This document shows positions 16,265-24,184 of a stretch of 28,619 nt of DNA, piece by piece (position 1 is the stretch's first letter; each line of letters begins with the position of its first letter). The position numbers and the translations under genes are program-made. Source of the stretch: UBA6814 sp040753075 (GTDB taxonomy: Bacteria; Desulfobacterota; Desulfovibrionia; Desulfovibrionales; Desulfovibrionaceae); contig JBFMHA010000045.1 of assembly GCA_040753075.1 (NCBI GenBank), forward strand, positions 1-28,619, read 5' to 3'. A model generated the notes under the pieces. It searched no databases and was not told the origin of the DNA. It saw only the letters and a list, made by a program, of their open reading frames with translations.

Positions 16265-17356
16265 CTACGGCTTGCAGGCCACATGGCAAACCCCGCCCGG
16301 GGTCTGCACCGCGTGGGGGAAATATCTGCGCCTGAAGTACAGGGCCACGTTGACCAGGGCGATGAGCGCCGGCACCTCCACCAGGGGGCCGATGACCGCG
16401 GCGAAGGCCTGGCCGGACTCGATGCCGAAGACCGCGATGGCCACCGCGATGGCCAGCTCGAAGTTGTTGGAGGCCGCGGTGAAGGACAGGGTGGCCGACT
16501 GTTCGTAGCTGGCCCCGGCCTTGCGCGAGAGCCAGAAGGACGCCAGGAACATCAGCAGGAAGTACACGCACAGGGGCGCGGCGATGCGCAGCACGTCCAG
16601 GGGCAGGGCCACGATGACCTCGCCCTTCAGGGAGAACATGACCAGGATGGTGAAGAGCAGGAACACCAGGGTCAGCGGACTCACCGCGGGCACGAACTTC
16701 TGCTCGTACCACTCCTTGCCCTTGAGCCTCAGCCCGATGAGCCGCGAAACCATGCCCCCCAGGAAGGGGATGCCCAGGTAGATGAACACGCTCTGGGCGA
16801 TCTGGCCCATGGACACGTCCACCACCTCGCCGGACAGGCCGAACCAGCCGGGCAGCACGGTGATGAACACCCAGGCGTAGAGCGAGAAGAACAGCACCTG
16901 GAAGATGGAGTTGAAGGCCACCAGCCCGGCGCAATACTCGCAGTCGCCCCGGGCCAGGTCGTTCCACACGATGACCATGGCGATGCACCGGGCCAGGCCG
17001 ATGAGGATGAGCCCCACCATGTACTCGTGCTGGCCGGACAGGAAGGCGATGGCCAGGCCGAACATGAGGATGGGGCCGATGACCCAGTTCTGCACCAGGG
17101 AGAGCAGGAGCACCTTGCCGTTGCGGAACACCCGGGGCAGCTCCTCGTACTTCACCTTGGCCAGGGGCGGGTACATCATGAGGATGAGGCCCGCGGCGAT
17201 GGGGATGTTGGTGGTGTCCACCTGGAACAGGTTGATGACGTCCTTGATCCCTGGATGGAGGTACCCGGCCATGACCCCCACGAACATGGCCAGGAAGATC
17301 CACAGGGTCAGGAACCGGTCCAGGAAGGAAAGGCGGCGGAGCGGGGCGTCGCTCAT
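16265..17356 (-). CDS. arsB: ACR3-type arsenite efflux permease
   Basis: The 363-residue product is a ten-helix inner-membrane protein of the ACR3 (BASS superfamily) type. It carries the family Cys in GLARCIAMVIVWNDLA (Cys124), and NNFELAIAVAIAVFG in the ninth helix region, whose Glu is needed for transport. It exports arsenite and possibly antimonite by proton antiport. I chose the ATG at 17356, which has AAGGGAG upstream; the frame is open far beyond it, but that part is out of frame with the neighbouring permease and meaningless. It sits 38 bases after the CSCS permease and very likely shares its transcript. The family is often named acr3 or arsB. No arsenate reductase or arsR gene is nearby. 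Confidence 0.93.
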   Translation of the reverse strand: MSDAPLRRLSFLDRFLTLWIFLAMFVGVMAGYLHPGIKDVINLFQVDTTNIPIAAGLILMMYPPLAKVKYEELPRVFRNGKVLLLSLVQNWVIGPILMFGLAIAFLSGQHEYMVGLILIGLARCIAMVIVWNDLARGDCEYCAGLVAFNSIFQVLFFSLYAWVFITVLPGWFGLSGEVVDVSMGQIAQSVFIYLGIPFLGGMVSRLIGLRLKGKEWYEQKFVPAVSPLTLVFLLFTILVMFSLKGEVIVALPLDVLRIAAPLCVYFLLMFLASFWLSRKAGASYEQSATLSFTAASNNFELAIAVAIAVFGIESGQAFAAVIGPLVEVPALIALVNVALYFRRRYFPHAVQTPGGVCHVACKP

Positions 17357-17394
17357 GGTGTTCTCCCTTCGGCCTTCCGTTTGCGGTTTGGCGG

Positions 17395-18519
17395 CTACAG
17401 CACGGCGTTGAAGAGAAAGCCCACCAGGAGGATGCCCGCGGCCACCACCCCGGCGAACGCGCCGAGCAGGCGGGGCTTGAGCACCTTGCGCAGGATGAGC
17501 ATCTCGGGAAGGGACAGGGCGATGACGCTCATCATGAAGGCCAGGGCGGTTCCCAGGGCCGCGCCCTTGCCCAGGAGCGCCTGCACCACGGGCACGACGC
17601 CCGCGGCGTTGGAGTACATGGGCACGCCCACGGCCACGGCCGCGGGCACGCTCCACCAGACGCCGGCCCCCATGATCCGGGCCATGAACCCCTCGGGCAC
17701 GTAGCCGTGGATGGCCGCGCCCACGGCGATGCCGAGCAGCACGTACTTCCAGACCTTGCCCGCGATGTCGCGCACCGCCTCCGCGGCGAAGCGCACCCTG
17801 CCGCGCCAGTCCAGGGTCCGGCCCGGTGCGCCGTCCCCGTTCTGGCGGATGAGGCGCACCCAGTCCTCCATGTGCCCTTCCAGGCCCAGGCGGCCGATGG
17901 TCCAGCCCGCGGCCACGGCCACGGCCAGGCCGGTGGCGAAGTACAGGGCCGCCACCTTCCAGCCGAGCAGGCCGTAGAGCAGGAACACCGCGATCTCGTT
18001 GACCATGGGCGCGGCCACCAGAAAGGAGAAGGTCACGCCCAGCGGCACGCCCGCGGTCACGAAACCCACGAAGAGCGGCACGGCCGAGCAGGAGCAGAAC
18101 GGGGTCACGGCGCCCAGCAGCGCGGCCAGCACGTTGCCCACGCTCTCGCGGCGGCCGGCCAGCAGCGCCCGGGTGCGCTCCGGGGTGAAGAAGGAGCGCA
18201 CCAGCCCCACTCCGAACACCACCAGCACGAGCAGCATGAGCACCTTGGGCGCGTCGTAGGCGAAGAAGCGCACGGCCTCGCCCAGGCGGGAGCCCGGGAC
18301 CAGGCCCAGCAAATCGAACGCCAGGGCGTCGGCCAGGGCGGGAAGCCGGAAGTACAGGCCGAACCAGGCTCCCAGGGCCACGAGGCCCAGGCCCAGTGAC
18401 GGAGCGAGCCCCAGGCCCGGTTTTCCGGCACAGGCGCAGGACCGGGGATTCTCGGCCGGTGGCGGGGAAAGCGGCTGCAGCCCGGGTTCGGGCGCGCGGC
18501 GCAGGTCGTCGAGTTGCAT
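17395..18519 (-). CDS. CSCS-motif permease (PF03773, ArsP/SO_0444-like)
   Basis: The 374-residue product is a polytopic membrane protein with TPFCSCSAVPLFVGF (Cys143 and Cys145), the hallmark of the permease family that includes ArsP (methylarsenite/organoarsenical efflux) and SO_0444-type metal exporters. A second signature, GVPMYSNAAGVVPV, lies in the C-terminal half. An N-terminal cytoplasmic stretch holds an extra CAC motif (28-30), which could bind a soft metal or metalloid. I chose the ATG at 18519 because GAGGAG lies a few bases before it. Translation from an ATG upstream would overlap the promoter. Co-transcription with the ACR3 gene supports an arsenic role. The substrate remains an inference. 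Confidence 0.87.
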   Translation of the reverse strand: MQLDDLRRAPEPGLQPLSPPPAENPRSCACAGKPGLGLAPSLGLGLVALGAWFGLYFRLPALADALAFDLLGLVPGSRLGEAVRFFAYDAPKVLMLLVLVVFGVGLVRSFFTPERTRALLAGRRESVGNVLAALLGAVTPFCSCSAVPLFVGFVTAGVPLGVTFSFLVAAPMVNEIAVFLLYGLLGWKVAALYFATGLAVAVAAGWTIGRLGLEGHMEDWVRLIRQNGDGAPGRTLDWRGRVRFAAEAVRDIAGKVWKYVLLGIAVGAAIHGYVPEGFMARIMGAGVWWSVPAAVAVGVPMYSNAAGVVPVVQALLGKGAALGTALAFMMSVIALSLPEMLILRKVLKPRLLGAFAGVVAAGILLVGFLFNAVL

Positions 18520-18565
18520 GGGACTCCTCGGCTGGAGGCGGCTGGACATGACTAGATCGCCATAC

Positions 18566-18595
18566 AGCAATATGCTTGCCGGGCCGGGGCGTCAA
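18566..18595 (-). promoter_or_regulatory. Promoter and overlapping palindrome for the permease-ACR3 operon
   Basis: On the minus strand, TTGACG (18590-18595), a 17-base spacer and TATTGC (18567-18572) form a promoter about 48 bases before the ATG. The inverted repeat AGCA-TAT-TGCT (18566-18576) covers the -10 box, a common position for a repressor operator. Its half-sites do not obviously match a known ArsR box. Confidence 0.5.
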
Positions 18596-18670
18596 GGGCG
18601 CCTGGGGGCGACCCGCAGCGCAGCGATGGGCAAGCCGAGGGGACAGCGCGGGGCGGCGGTACCCGCACAC

Positions 18671-19312
18671 CTACCAGAACGCAATCAAATCGGCCACGTA
18701 ATGCGCCACCATGGGCGGCAGGACGCTGCCGGTCCGCCACGGCGTCGCCATGAAGGCCAGGCCGAACACGAAGGCCGTGGCCAGGGAGCGGGGACCGCCG
18801 GACCAGTGGAGGAGCGCGAAGAGCGCGGCCGAGGCCAGGAAAACCGGGACCGCCCGCCGGCCCCACAGCCCGGTGAGCGCGGCGCAGGCCAGGCCGCGGG
18901 ACAGGACCTCCTCGGACACGGCCACGATGGCGAGCCCGACAAAGAGGTCGAAGTAATAGAGCGGAGTGCCCTCCTCGATGGGATAGCCGCCCAGGGCGGC
19001 GTCCGGCAGCAGCCGGGCCACCAGGTCCTCGCCCCGGGTCATCATGAGGGCAGCGAACCCGCACAGGACCAGGGCGTGCCCCCAGAAGGCGGGCCAGCCC
19101 GGGAAGGTCAGGCCCAGGTCGGCGCGGCTGAGCCGGCCGGTGCGCAGGAGCCAGGCCGCGGCCGCCAGGGGCAGGCCCCGGGACAGATAGTCCAGGGCGG
19201 CCCAGGCCGCGAAATCGGCCACGAAGATGTTGGCCAGGTCGTTGACCAGGAAGGGCAAGAGCAGGACGGCGAAGACCCACGCCTTGCCGCGGGGGGACAG
19301 CGGGGAGGCCAT
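18671..19312 (-). CDS. CPBP family intramembrane glutamic protease
   Basis: The 213-residue product is a multi-helix membrane protein with the three CPBP (Abi/CAAX protease) motifs. These are EEVLSR (Glu134, Glu135, Arg139), FALLH (Phe165, His169), and a final HYVAD (His204). Family members cleave prenylated proteins, process bacteriocin-like peptides or act in stress signalling; which applies here cannot be told. I chose the ATG at 19312, preceded by AAGGGGG. A longer frame exists, but its extra residues would overlap the divergent gene's promoter and are not protein-like. The gene stands alone, downstream of no obvious partner. Confidence 0.88.
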   Translation of the reverse strand: MASPLSPRGKAWVFAVLLLPFLVNDLANIFVADFAAWAALDYLSRGLPLAAAAWLLRTGRLSRADLGLTFPGWPAFWGHALVLCGFAALMMTRGEDLVARLLPDAALGGYPIEEGTPLYYFDLFVGLAIVAVSEEVLSRGLACAALTGLWGRRAVPVFLASAALFALLHWSGGPRSLATAFVFGLAFMATPWRTGSVLPPMVAHYVADLIAFW

Positions 19313-19367
19313 ACCCCCTTTTCCCCTGAAAATGCTGCGGTGTAAACCCCGGCCCGCGATTTCCCCT

Positions 19368-19396
19368 TTGCGCCCCGGCCCGCTTCGCGGTATGGA
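19368..19396 (+). promoter_or_regulatory. Candidate promoter of the methyltransferase-like gene
   Basis: TTGCGC (19368-19373), a 17-base spacer and TATGGA (19391-19396). Transcription would begin near 19403, after the first in-frame ATG (19392) and before the second (19431), so it favours the second as the real start. Confidence 0.4.
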
Positions 19397-19430
19397 TGCA
19401 CGTCCGCACAACCCCGACCCGGATACGCCC

Positions 19431-20339
19431 ATGTCCCTTTCCTGGACGCGCAAGATGCTGCGCTACGACCTGGCCGCGCGCCTGTCCCCGGACGCGGACA
19501 GCGCCCTGGTGGACGCCCTGCAGCGCCTGTGCCTGGACCGCCGCCGCTTGCCGGGCAAGCACGCCCACGGCCTGGGGGTGTTCCTCCAGTACGTGCACGC
19601 GGCCAACCTCCTGCGCAACCTCGCGCCCCTGGACAACGTCCTGGAGCTGGGCCGCGGCTACTCCACCGTGGTCCTGGCCGCGGCCCTGCCGCCCCAGGCC
19701 CGCATCTTCTCGGTGGACGGCAAGCCGGTGGCGGCCTACGACATCGCGCCCTGCCTGGCGTCCCTGGCCGGCCGGGTGCGGTTCGTGGACGGGTTCACCG
19801 TGACCCGGGCCCAACTGGACGCCTTCTATTCCGGGGAAGACCACGCCGCCTTCCTGGGCAGGGCCGCAGACGAGATCATCGCCCGCCTGCCGGTCTTCCT
19901 CCGGCCCTCCCTCGGCCCCTACGCCGCAACCCTGGACCTGCACCAGGACACCCCGGACTACGCCTCCCGCTGCCTCGACGCCCTCACCCGGCGCGGCAGG
20001 CTGCGCTGCCTGTCCCGCGTCTTCCCGGACCTCCTGGCGGGAGACAGGCGCTGGAGCGCGCAGGGCCCGGACACCGCCCTGGGCGCGGTGCTGGCCGAGG
20101 CCCCGGCGCTCGACGCGGTGTTCTTCGACTGCGGCGAGTTCTCCAGCCCGCTGGAATGGGAGCTGATCAAGGACCGCATCCGCCCCGGCGGCCTGGCCCT
20201 GTTCCACGACATCTACTTCCCCAAGAGCGTCAAGAACTTCCAGGTCTGCGCCGCCCTGGCCGCAGACCCGGCCTGGGAGGTGCTCCACCGCGACGAGAGC
20301 ACGCCCCAGGGCCTCCTGGCCGCGCGGCGGCTGGCGTAG
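19431..20339 (+). CDS. Class I SAM-dependent methyltransferase-like protein
   Basis: The 302-residue product has a Rossmann-type motif I, VLELGRGYSTVVLAAAL (about 70-86), then FSVDG where the acidic end of strand 2 is expected. A late motif AVFFDCGEFSSPLEW...GGLALFHDIYF resembles strands 4 and 5 of class I methyltransferases of the Methyltransf_24 kind. Its substrate is unknown. Two in-frame ATGs are possible, at 19392 and 19431. I chose the second because the likely promoter -10 box overlaps the first. Neither has a strong ribosome binding site. The gene is divergent from the CPBP protease and is followed by the independently promoted riboswitch operon. Confidence 0.7.
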   Translation: MSLSWTRKMLRYDLAARLSPDADSALVDALQRLCLDRRRLPGKHAHGLGVFLQYVHAANLLRNLAPLDNVLELGRGYSTVVLAAALPPQARIFSVDGKPVAAYDIAPCLASLAGRVRFVDGFTVTRAQLDAFYSGEDHAAFLGRAADEIIARLPVFLRPSLGPYAATLDLHQDTPDYASRCLDALTRRGRLRCLSRVFPDLLAGDRRWSAQGPDTALGAVLAEAPALDAVFFDCGEFSSPLEWELIKDRIRPGGLALFHDIYFPKSVKNFQVCAALAADPAWEVLHRDESTPQGLLAARRLA

Positions 20340-20358
20340 CACCCTCCTCTCCCCCGCC

Positions 20359-20387
20359 TTGACACCCCGGCCCGGCTTTGGGTAGAG
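20359..20387 (+). promoter_or_regulatory. Promoter of the riboswitch-controlled operon
   Basis: Consensus -35 TTGACA (20359-20364), a 17-base spacer and a weak -10 GTAGAG (20382-20387). Predicted start is about 20394, ten bases before the first stem of the riboswitch, which is where an aptamer leader should begin. Confidence 0.6.
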
Positions 20388-20402
20388 GCCTGGTCGTCAC
20401 CC

Positions 20403-20480
20403 GCCGTTGCGCGCGACTGGCGAGACGGGGAGCACACCCCATGGGAGCGCGCAACGTATCCAGCGCCGCTCGCCTGGGCC
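20403..20480 (+). ncRNA. ZTP riboswitch (pfl motif) aptamer
   Basis: A perfect 10-bp stem (CGTTGCGCGC at 20405-20414, complement at 20447-20456) encloses the conserved GACTGGCGAGA and a GGGG/CCCC hairpin (20427-20440), then CCATGGGAGCG. After a short linker comes the second domain with the hallmark CCGCTCGCCTGGGC, a small GCC/GGC stem whose loop carries CTCGCC (20469-20474). That loop pairs exactly with GGCGAG (20419-20424), the pseudoknot known in this class. The order and conserved bases follow the ZTP class, for example the Fusobacterium ulcerans aptamer as I recall it. ZTP riboswitches sense ZTP/ZMP, a sign of 10-formyl-tetrahydrofolate shortage. Here the aptamer leads into a lactate-dehydrogenase-type gene, not the usual purine or folate gene. 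Confidence 0.88.
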
Positions 20481-20533
20481 GCATCCGACGCGATGCTCAC
20501 CTTGACTCCCCTCCCGGGGAGTGCGTCAGGAGG
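20481..20533 (+). promoter_or_regulatory. Putative riboswitch expression platform
   Basis: Two hairpins follow the aptamer: GCATC/GATGC (20481-20496) and ACTCCCC/GGGGAGT with a TCCC loop (20505-20522). No T-run follows, so transcription termination is unlikely. CCTCC at 20510-20514 could instead pair with the GGAGG of the ribosome binding site at 20529-20533. Two exclusive folds are thus possible, with the second hairpin freeing the site. This suggests translational control. Confidence 0.5.
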
Positions 20534-20540
20534 CCCGCCC

Positions 20541-20624
20541 ATGCCCGGTCCATCACGCAACGTCGCCGCCATCCCCAGCGCCCTTGCCAACCCCGGCAGG
20601 GGCCATTACATTTTCTGGCGCTGA
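20541..20624 (+). CDS. 27-codon leader ORF between riboswitch and oxidoreductase gene
   Basis: A short frame starts with an ATG seven bases after a perfect AGGAGG (20528-20533), better than the ribosome binding site of the large gene 16 bases downstream of its stop. The peptide begins MPGPSRNVAAIP and ends HYIFWR, and has no recognisable domain. It may be a leader peptide through which the riboswitch acts by translational coupling, or what is left of a lost gene. It could also be chance; the ribosome binding site is the main argument for translation. Confidence 0.35.
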   Translation: MPGPSRNVAAIPSALANPGRGHYIFWR

Positions 20625-20640
20625 ACTACCGAGAAGAACC

Positions 20641-23600
20641 ATGCCCTACAAAGGACCCCACATCTCCACCCCGCCCGAGGTGCTCATCCCCCGGGTGCTG
20701 GGCATCGACTCCGCCACCTTCGCCACCTGGCCCGAGGCCGTGCGCGAGGTGGCCCTGGCCGCGGCCGCGGAGCTCTTCCTCGTCCGCTACAACCCCTTCG
20801 TGGACCGCGAGGCCTGCTGGAAGAGCGCCTCGGAAAGCTTCGAGCGCTCCCGCCACGCCCTGGCCCCGGAGTTCGCCCAGGCCATCGGCGACGGGATGCT
20901 CCGCTACTGGGAGTCGTTCCAGGCCGACTGGAAGTTCCGCGAGGAGATCATCCGCCGCTGCCGCGCCTTCCTGCCCGCCGACGCCATCGACACCCGGCCC
21001 AACTCCCGGGTGGAGTGCTCCACCGACGCCACGGACCTGCGCATGGAGCTGCCGCTGCTGGCGCTCCTGCCCGGCTCCACCCCGGAGATCCGCGACATCG
21101 TGCGCCTGGCCCAGGAGATGGGCTTCGCCCTCATCCCCCGCGGCGGCGGCTCGGGCCTCACCGGCGGGGCCATCCCCGGGGCCGGCCGCTCGGTCATCCT
21201 CTCCCTGAGCCGGCTCAAGGCCATCCTGTCCGTGAACGCGGAGGACAGGGTGCTCTGCGCCCAGAGCGGGGTCATCACCCTGGACGCCATCAAGGCCGCC
21301 GCGGCCAAGAACCTGCTCTTCACCGTGGACCCGGCCTCCAAGGCCGCCTCCAGCCTGGGCGGAAACATCTCCGAGAACTCCGGGGGCCCCTTCGCCTTCG
21401 AGTACGGGTGCACCATCGACAACATCCTCTCCTACCGCATGGTCACCCCGGCGGGCGAGGTGATCGAGGTGCGCCGGCGCGACCATCCCTGGCACAAGAT
21501 CCTGCCCGAGGAGACCGCGGTCTTCGACATCCTGGCCGAAAACGGCGAGCGCCTGGACGCCGTGTCCCTGTCCGGCCTGGAGGTCCGCGGCAAGGACCTG
21601 GGCAAGGACGTGACCAACAAGTACCTGGGCGGCCTGCCCGGGGTGCAGAAGGAGGGCGTGGACGGCGTCATCACCGAGGCCTGCTTCGTGCTCCACCCCC
21701 GGCCGGCCCTGTCCCGCACCCTGTGCCTGGAGTTCTTCGGCCGCTCCATGCACAACGCCATGCTGGTCATCACCGACATCGTGCGCCTGCGCGACGCCAT
21801 CCGCCGCGAGGGCGACAAGGTGAAGCTCTCGGCCCTGGAGGAGTTCGGCCCCAAGTACGTGCAGGCCATCGAGTACAAGAAGAAGTCCTCCACCTACGAG
21901 GGCGACCCCATCTCGGTGCTCCTGGTCCAGCTCGACTCGGACGACGAGGAGGCCCTCAACCGGTCCGTGGACGCGGTGGTGGACATCGTGGCCCCCTACG
22001 ACCAGGTGGACGCCTTCGTGGCCCGGGACGAGACCGAGGCCGAGGTCTTCTGGGAGGACCGGCACCGGCTCTCGGCCATCTCCCGGCGCACCTCGGGCTT
22101 CAAGATCAACGAGGACGTGGTCATCCCCATCGCGGTCATCCCCGAATTCTCGGACTTCCTGGAGGACCTGAACCTCAAGTACATGGCCAAGGCCTACCGC
22201 GCCGGCCTGCAGGACGTGGGACGCCTGCCCGGGTTCGCCGAAGAGGACCGGTTCCTCAACATGGAGTTCACCCACACCGGGAAGATCATCAAGGGCCAGG
22301 TCTCGGCCAAGGAGACCAACGACCAGGAGCTGGAGCTGCAGGCCTTCTACTTCTTCCGGGACCTGAAGAGCCGCTATCCCAAGCTGGGCGACCGGCTGGA
22401 CGAGGTCTACGCCCGGCTCATGGCCACCCGGATCATCGTGGCCAACCACATGCACGCCGGCGACGGCAACTGCCACGTCAACGTGCCCGTGAACTCCAAC
22501 GACCCGGTGATGCTCGGCCTGGCCCAGGAGGCCGTGGAGGAGGTCATCGCCAAGGTGCTGTCCCTGGGCGGGGTGGTTTCGGGCGAGCACGGCATCGGCA
22601 TCACCAAGATCGCCTTCCTGCCCGAGGACCGCATCACGGCCCTGCGCGAGTACAAGGAGCGGGTGGACCCCCGGGACATCCTGAACCCGGGCAAGCTCAC
22701 CACCCGGAAGCTGCCCGCCACGCCCTTCACCTTCTCCTTCAACCGCCTGATCCAGGACCTGAAGACCAGCGGCCTGCCCAACCGGGACCGGCTCATCCGC
22801 ATCCTGACCAACATCCAGACCTGCACCCGCTGCGGCAAGTGCAAGCAGGTCTGCCCCATGTACCAGCCGCGCGAAGCCATCATCCACCACCCGCGCAACA
22901 AGAACATCTCCATCGGCGCCCTCATGGAGGCCATCTACTACTCCCAGGTGCTCACCGGCCATCCGGCCCCCGAGCTCCTGGACCAGCTGCGCGACCTGGT
23001 GGACCACTGCACCGCCTGCGGCAAGTGCATGGCCGTGTGCCCGGTGAAGATCAACACCCCGGAAGTGACTCTGAACATGCGGGCCTTCCTGGAGGAGAAG
23101 GGCGCGGGGGGCCATCCCCTCAAGACCCGGGTGCTGGCCTACCTGGCCGCCGACCCGGCGCGCCGGGTCCCGACCGCGGCCAAGGCCCTGTCCGTGGGCC
23201 AGAGCCTGGTCAACGCCACGGTGGGGGTCATCCCCTCGGCCTGGCGCCGCCGCATCGCCAACCCGGTGCTTCACGGCAAGGGGCCGGACCTGGACTTCCG
23301 CAACCTGGGCGAGAAGCTGGACCTCATGCAGGGCTCCATCTTCATCCCCGAGGGCGCGGACGCCCGGCAGGCGGTGCTCTACTACCCTGGCTGCGGGGCG
23401 CGGCTCTTCTCCCCGCCCATCGGCATGGCCGCGCTCTACCTGCTCCTGTCGGCCAAGGTGGCGGTGGTGACGCCCCCCGAGCACCAATGCTGCGGCTATC
23501 CCCTGCTCGCCTCGGGCTTCGACGAGGCGTTCCGCTCCAACCGCGAGCGCAACCAGGCCTCCCTGGCCGAACTCCTGAACCGGGCCGCCCTGTCCGGACT

Positions 23601-24180
23601 TGCGGTCCGCCACGTGCTCACCGCCTGCGGCTCCTGCCGCGAGGGGCTCAAGGAGTATAGCCTGGACACGGGCAAGACCCCGCTGGCCCATGCCGACGTG
23701 ACCCAGTTCCTCATGTCCCGGCCCGAGTACGCCCTGCCCGCGCCCGACGCCTGCGAGCCGGTGCTCTACCATGCCGCCTGCCACGCCGAATGGTCGGGCC
23801 TGGACCCGGTCAAGTCCGGCGCGGCCTACGCCGCCGCGGTGTCCCGGCTGGCCGGGTGCCAGGCCAAGGTCACCCCGGGCTGCTGCGCCGAGTCCGGCCT
23901 GGGCGCGCTCACCACCCCGGCCATCTACAACCGGCTGCGCCGCCAGAAGCAGGAGCGGCTCGCCGCGGACCTGGGCGACGACGCCGCCATCCCGGTGCTG
24001 GTGGGCTGCCCCTCCTGCAAGGTCGGCATCCGCCGCTGCCTGAACGGCCTGAACCGCAAGAACCCGGTGCTGCACGCCCTGGAGTACCTGGCGGCCAAGG
24101 CCGGCGGTCGGGACTGGAAGAAGCGCCTCCTGACCCTGGCCCGGGAATCCCGGGCCGGAAGCCGCCGCGCCGGGGGCTAG
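20641..24180 (+). CDS. Fused FAD/4Fe-4S oxidoreductase, D-lactate dehydrogenase (GlcD-GlcF) type
   Basis: The 1179-residue product joins a GlcD-like flavoprotein to a GlcF-like iron-sulfur part. The PCMH-type FAD-binding domain (about 130-400) shows IPRGGGSGLTGGAIPG near 166. The FAD-oxidase C-terminal domain (about 400-690) ends with HMHAGDGNCHVNVP and SGEHGIGITK near 648. Two ferredoxin-type clusters follow, CTRCGKCKQVCP near 728 and CTACGKCMAVCP near 790. Two CCG domains come next, with YPGCGARLF...CCGYP (about 915-950) and YHAACHAEW...CCAES (about 1043-1085). Such enzymes oxidise D-lactate or 2-hydroxy acids and pass electrons to quinone or a heterodisulfide-reductase-like partner. Lactate is a main carbon source of sulfate reducers, but the substrate is inferred. 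I chose the ATG at 20641; a longer GTG start would read through the riboswitch platform. yqgF and mltG follow at once. Confidence 0.9.
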   Translation: MPYKGPHISTPPEVLIPRVLGIDSATFATWPEAVREVALAAAAELFLVRYNPFVDREACWKSASESFERSRHALAPEFAQAIGDGMLRYWESFQADWKFREEIIRRCRAFLPADAIDTRPNSRVECSTDATDLRMELPLLALLPGSTPEIRDIVRLAQEMGFALIPRGGGSGLTGGAIPGAGRSVILSLSRLKAILSVNAEDRVLCAQSGVITLDAIKAAAAKNLLFTVDPASKAASSLGGNISENSGGPFAFEYGCTIDNILSYRMVTPAGEVIEVRRRDHPWHKILPEETAVFDILAENGERLDAVSLSGLEVRGKDLGKDVTNKYLGGLPGVQKEGVDGVITEACFVLHPRPALSRTLCLEFFGRSMHNAMLVITDIVRLRDAIRREGDKVKLSALEEFGPKYVQAIEYKKKSSTYEGDPISVLLVQLDSDDEEALNRSVDAVVDIVAPYDQVDAFVARDETEAEVFWEDRHRLSAISRRTSGFKINEDVVIPIAVIPEFSDFLEDLNLKYMAKAYRAGLQDVGRLPGFAEEDRFLNMEFTHTGKIIKGQVSAKETNDQELELQAFYFFRDLKSRYPKLGDRLDEVYARLMATRIIVANHMHAGDGNCHVNVPVNSNDPVMLGLAQEAVEEVIAKVLSLGGVVSGEHGIGITKIAFLPEDRITALREYKERVDPRDILNPGKLTTRKLPATPFTFSFNRLIQDLKTSGLPNRDRLIRILTNIQTCTRCGKCKQVCPMYQPREAIIHHPRNKNISIGALMEAIYYSQVLTGHPAPELLDQLRDLVDHCTACGKCMAVCPVKINTPEVTLNMRAFLEEKGAGGHPLKTRVLAYLAADPARRVPTAAKALSVGQSLVNATVGVIPSAWRRRIANPVLHGKGPDLDFRNLGEKLDLMQGSIFIPEGADARQAVLYYPGCGARLFSPPIGMAALYLLLSAKVAVVTPPEHQCCGYPLLASGFDEAFRSNRERNQASLAELLNRAALSGLAVRHVLTACGSCREGLKEYSLDTGKTPLAHADVTQFLMSRPEYALPAPDACEPVLYHAACHAEWSGLDPVKSGAAYAAAVSRLAGCQAKVTPGCCAESGLGALTTPAIYNRLRRQKQERLAADLGDDAAIPVLVGCPSCKVGIRRCLNGLNRKNPVLHALEYLAAKAGGRDWKKRLLTLARESRAGSRRAGG

Positions 24181-24184
24181 GACC

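Noticed and set aside
20386..20540. Possible 6S RNA, because TCACCTTGA and nearby bases resemble part of E. coli 6S RNA.
   Set aside because: The stem arrangement, the pseudoknot and two long conserved signatures fit the ZTP aptamer much better, and the large 6S closing stem is lacking.
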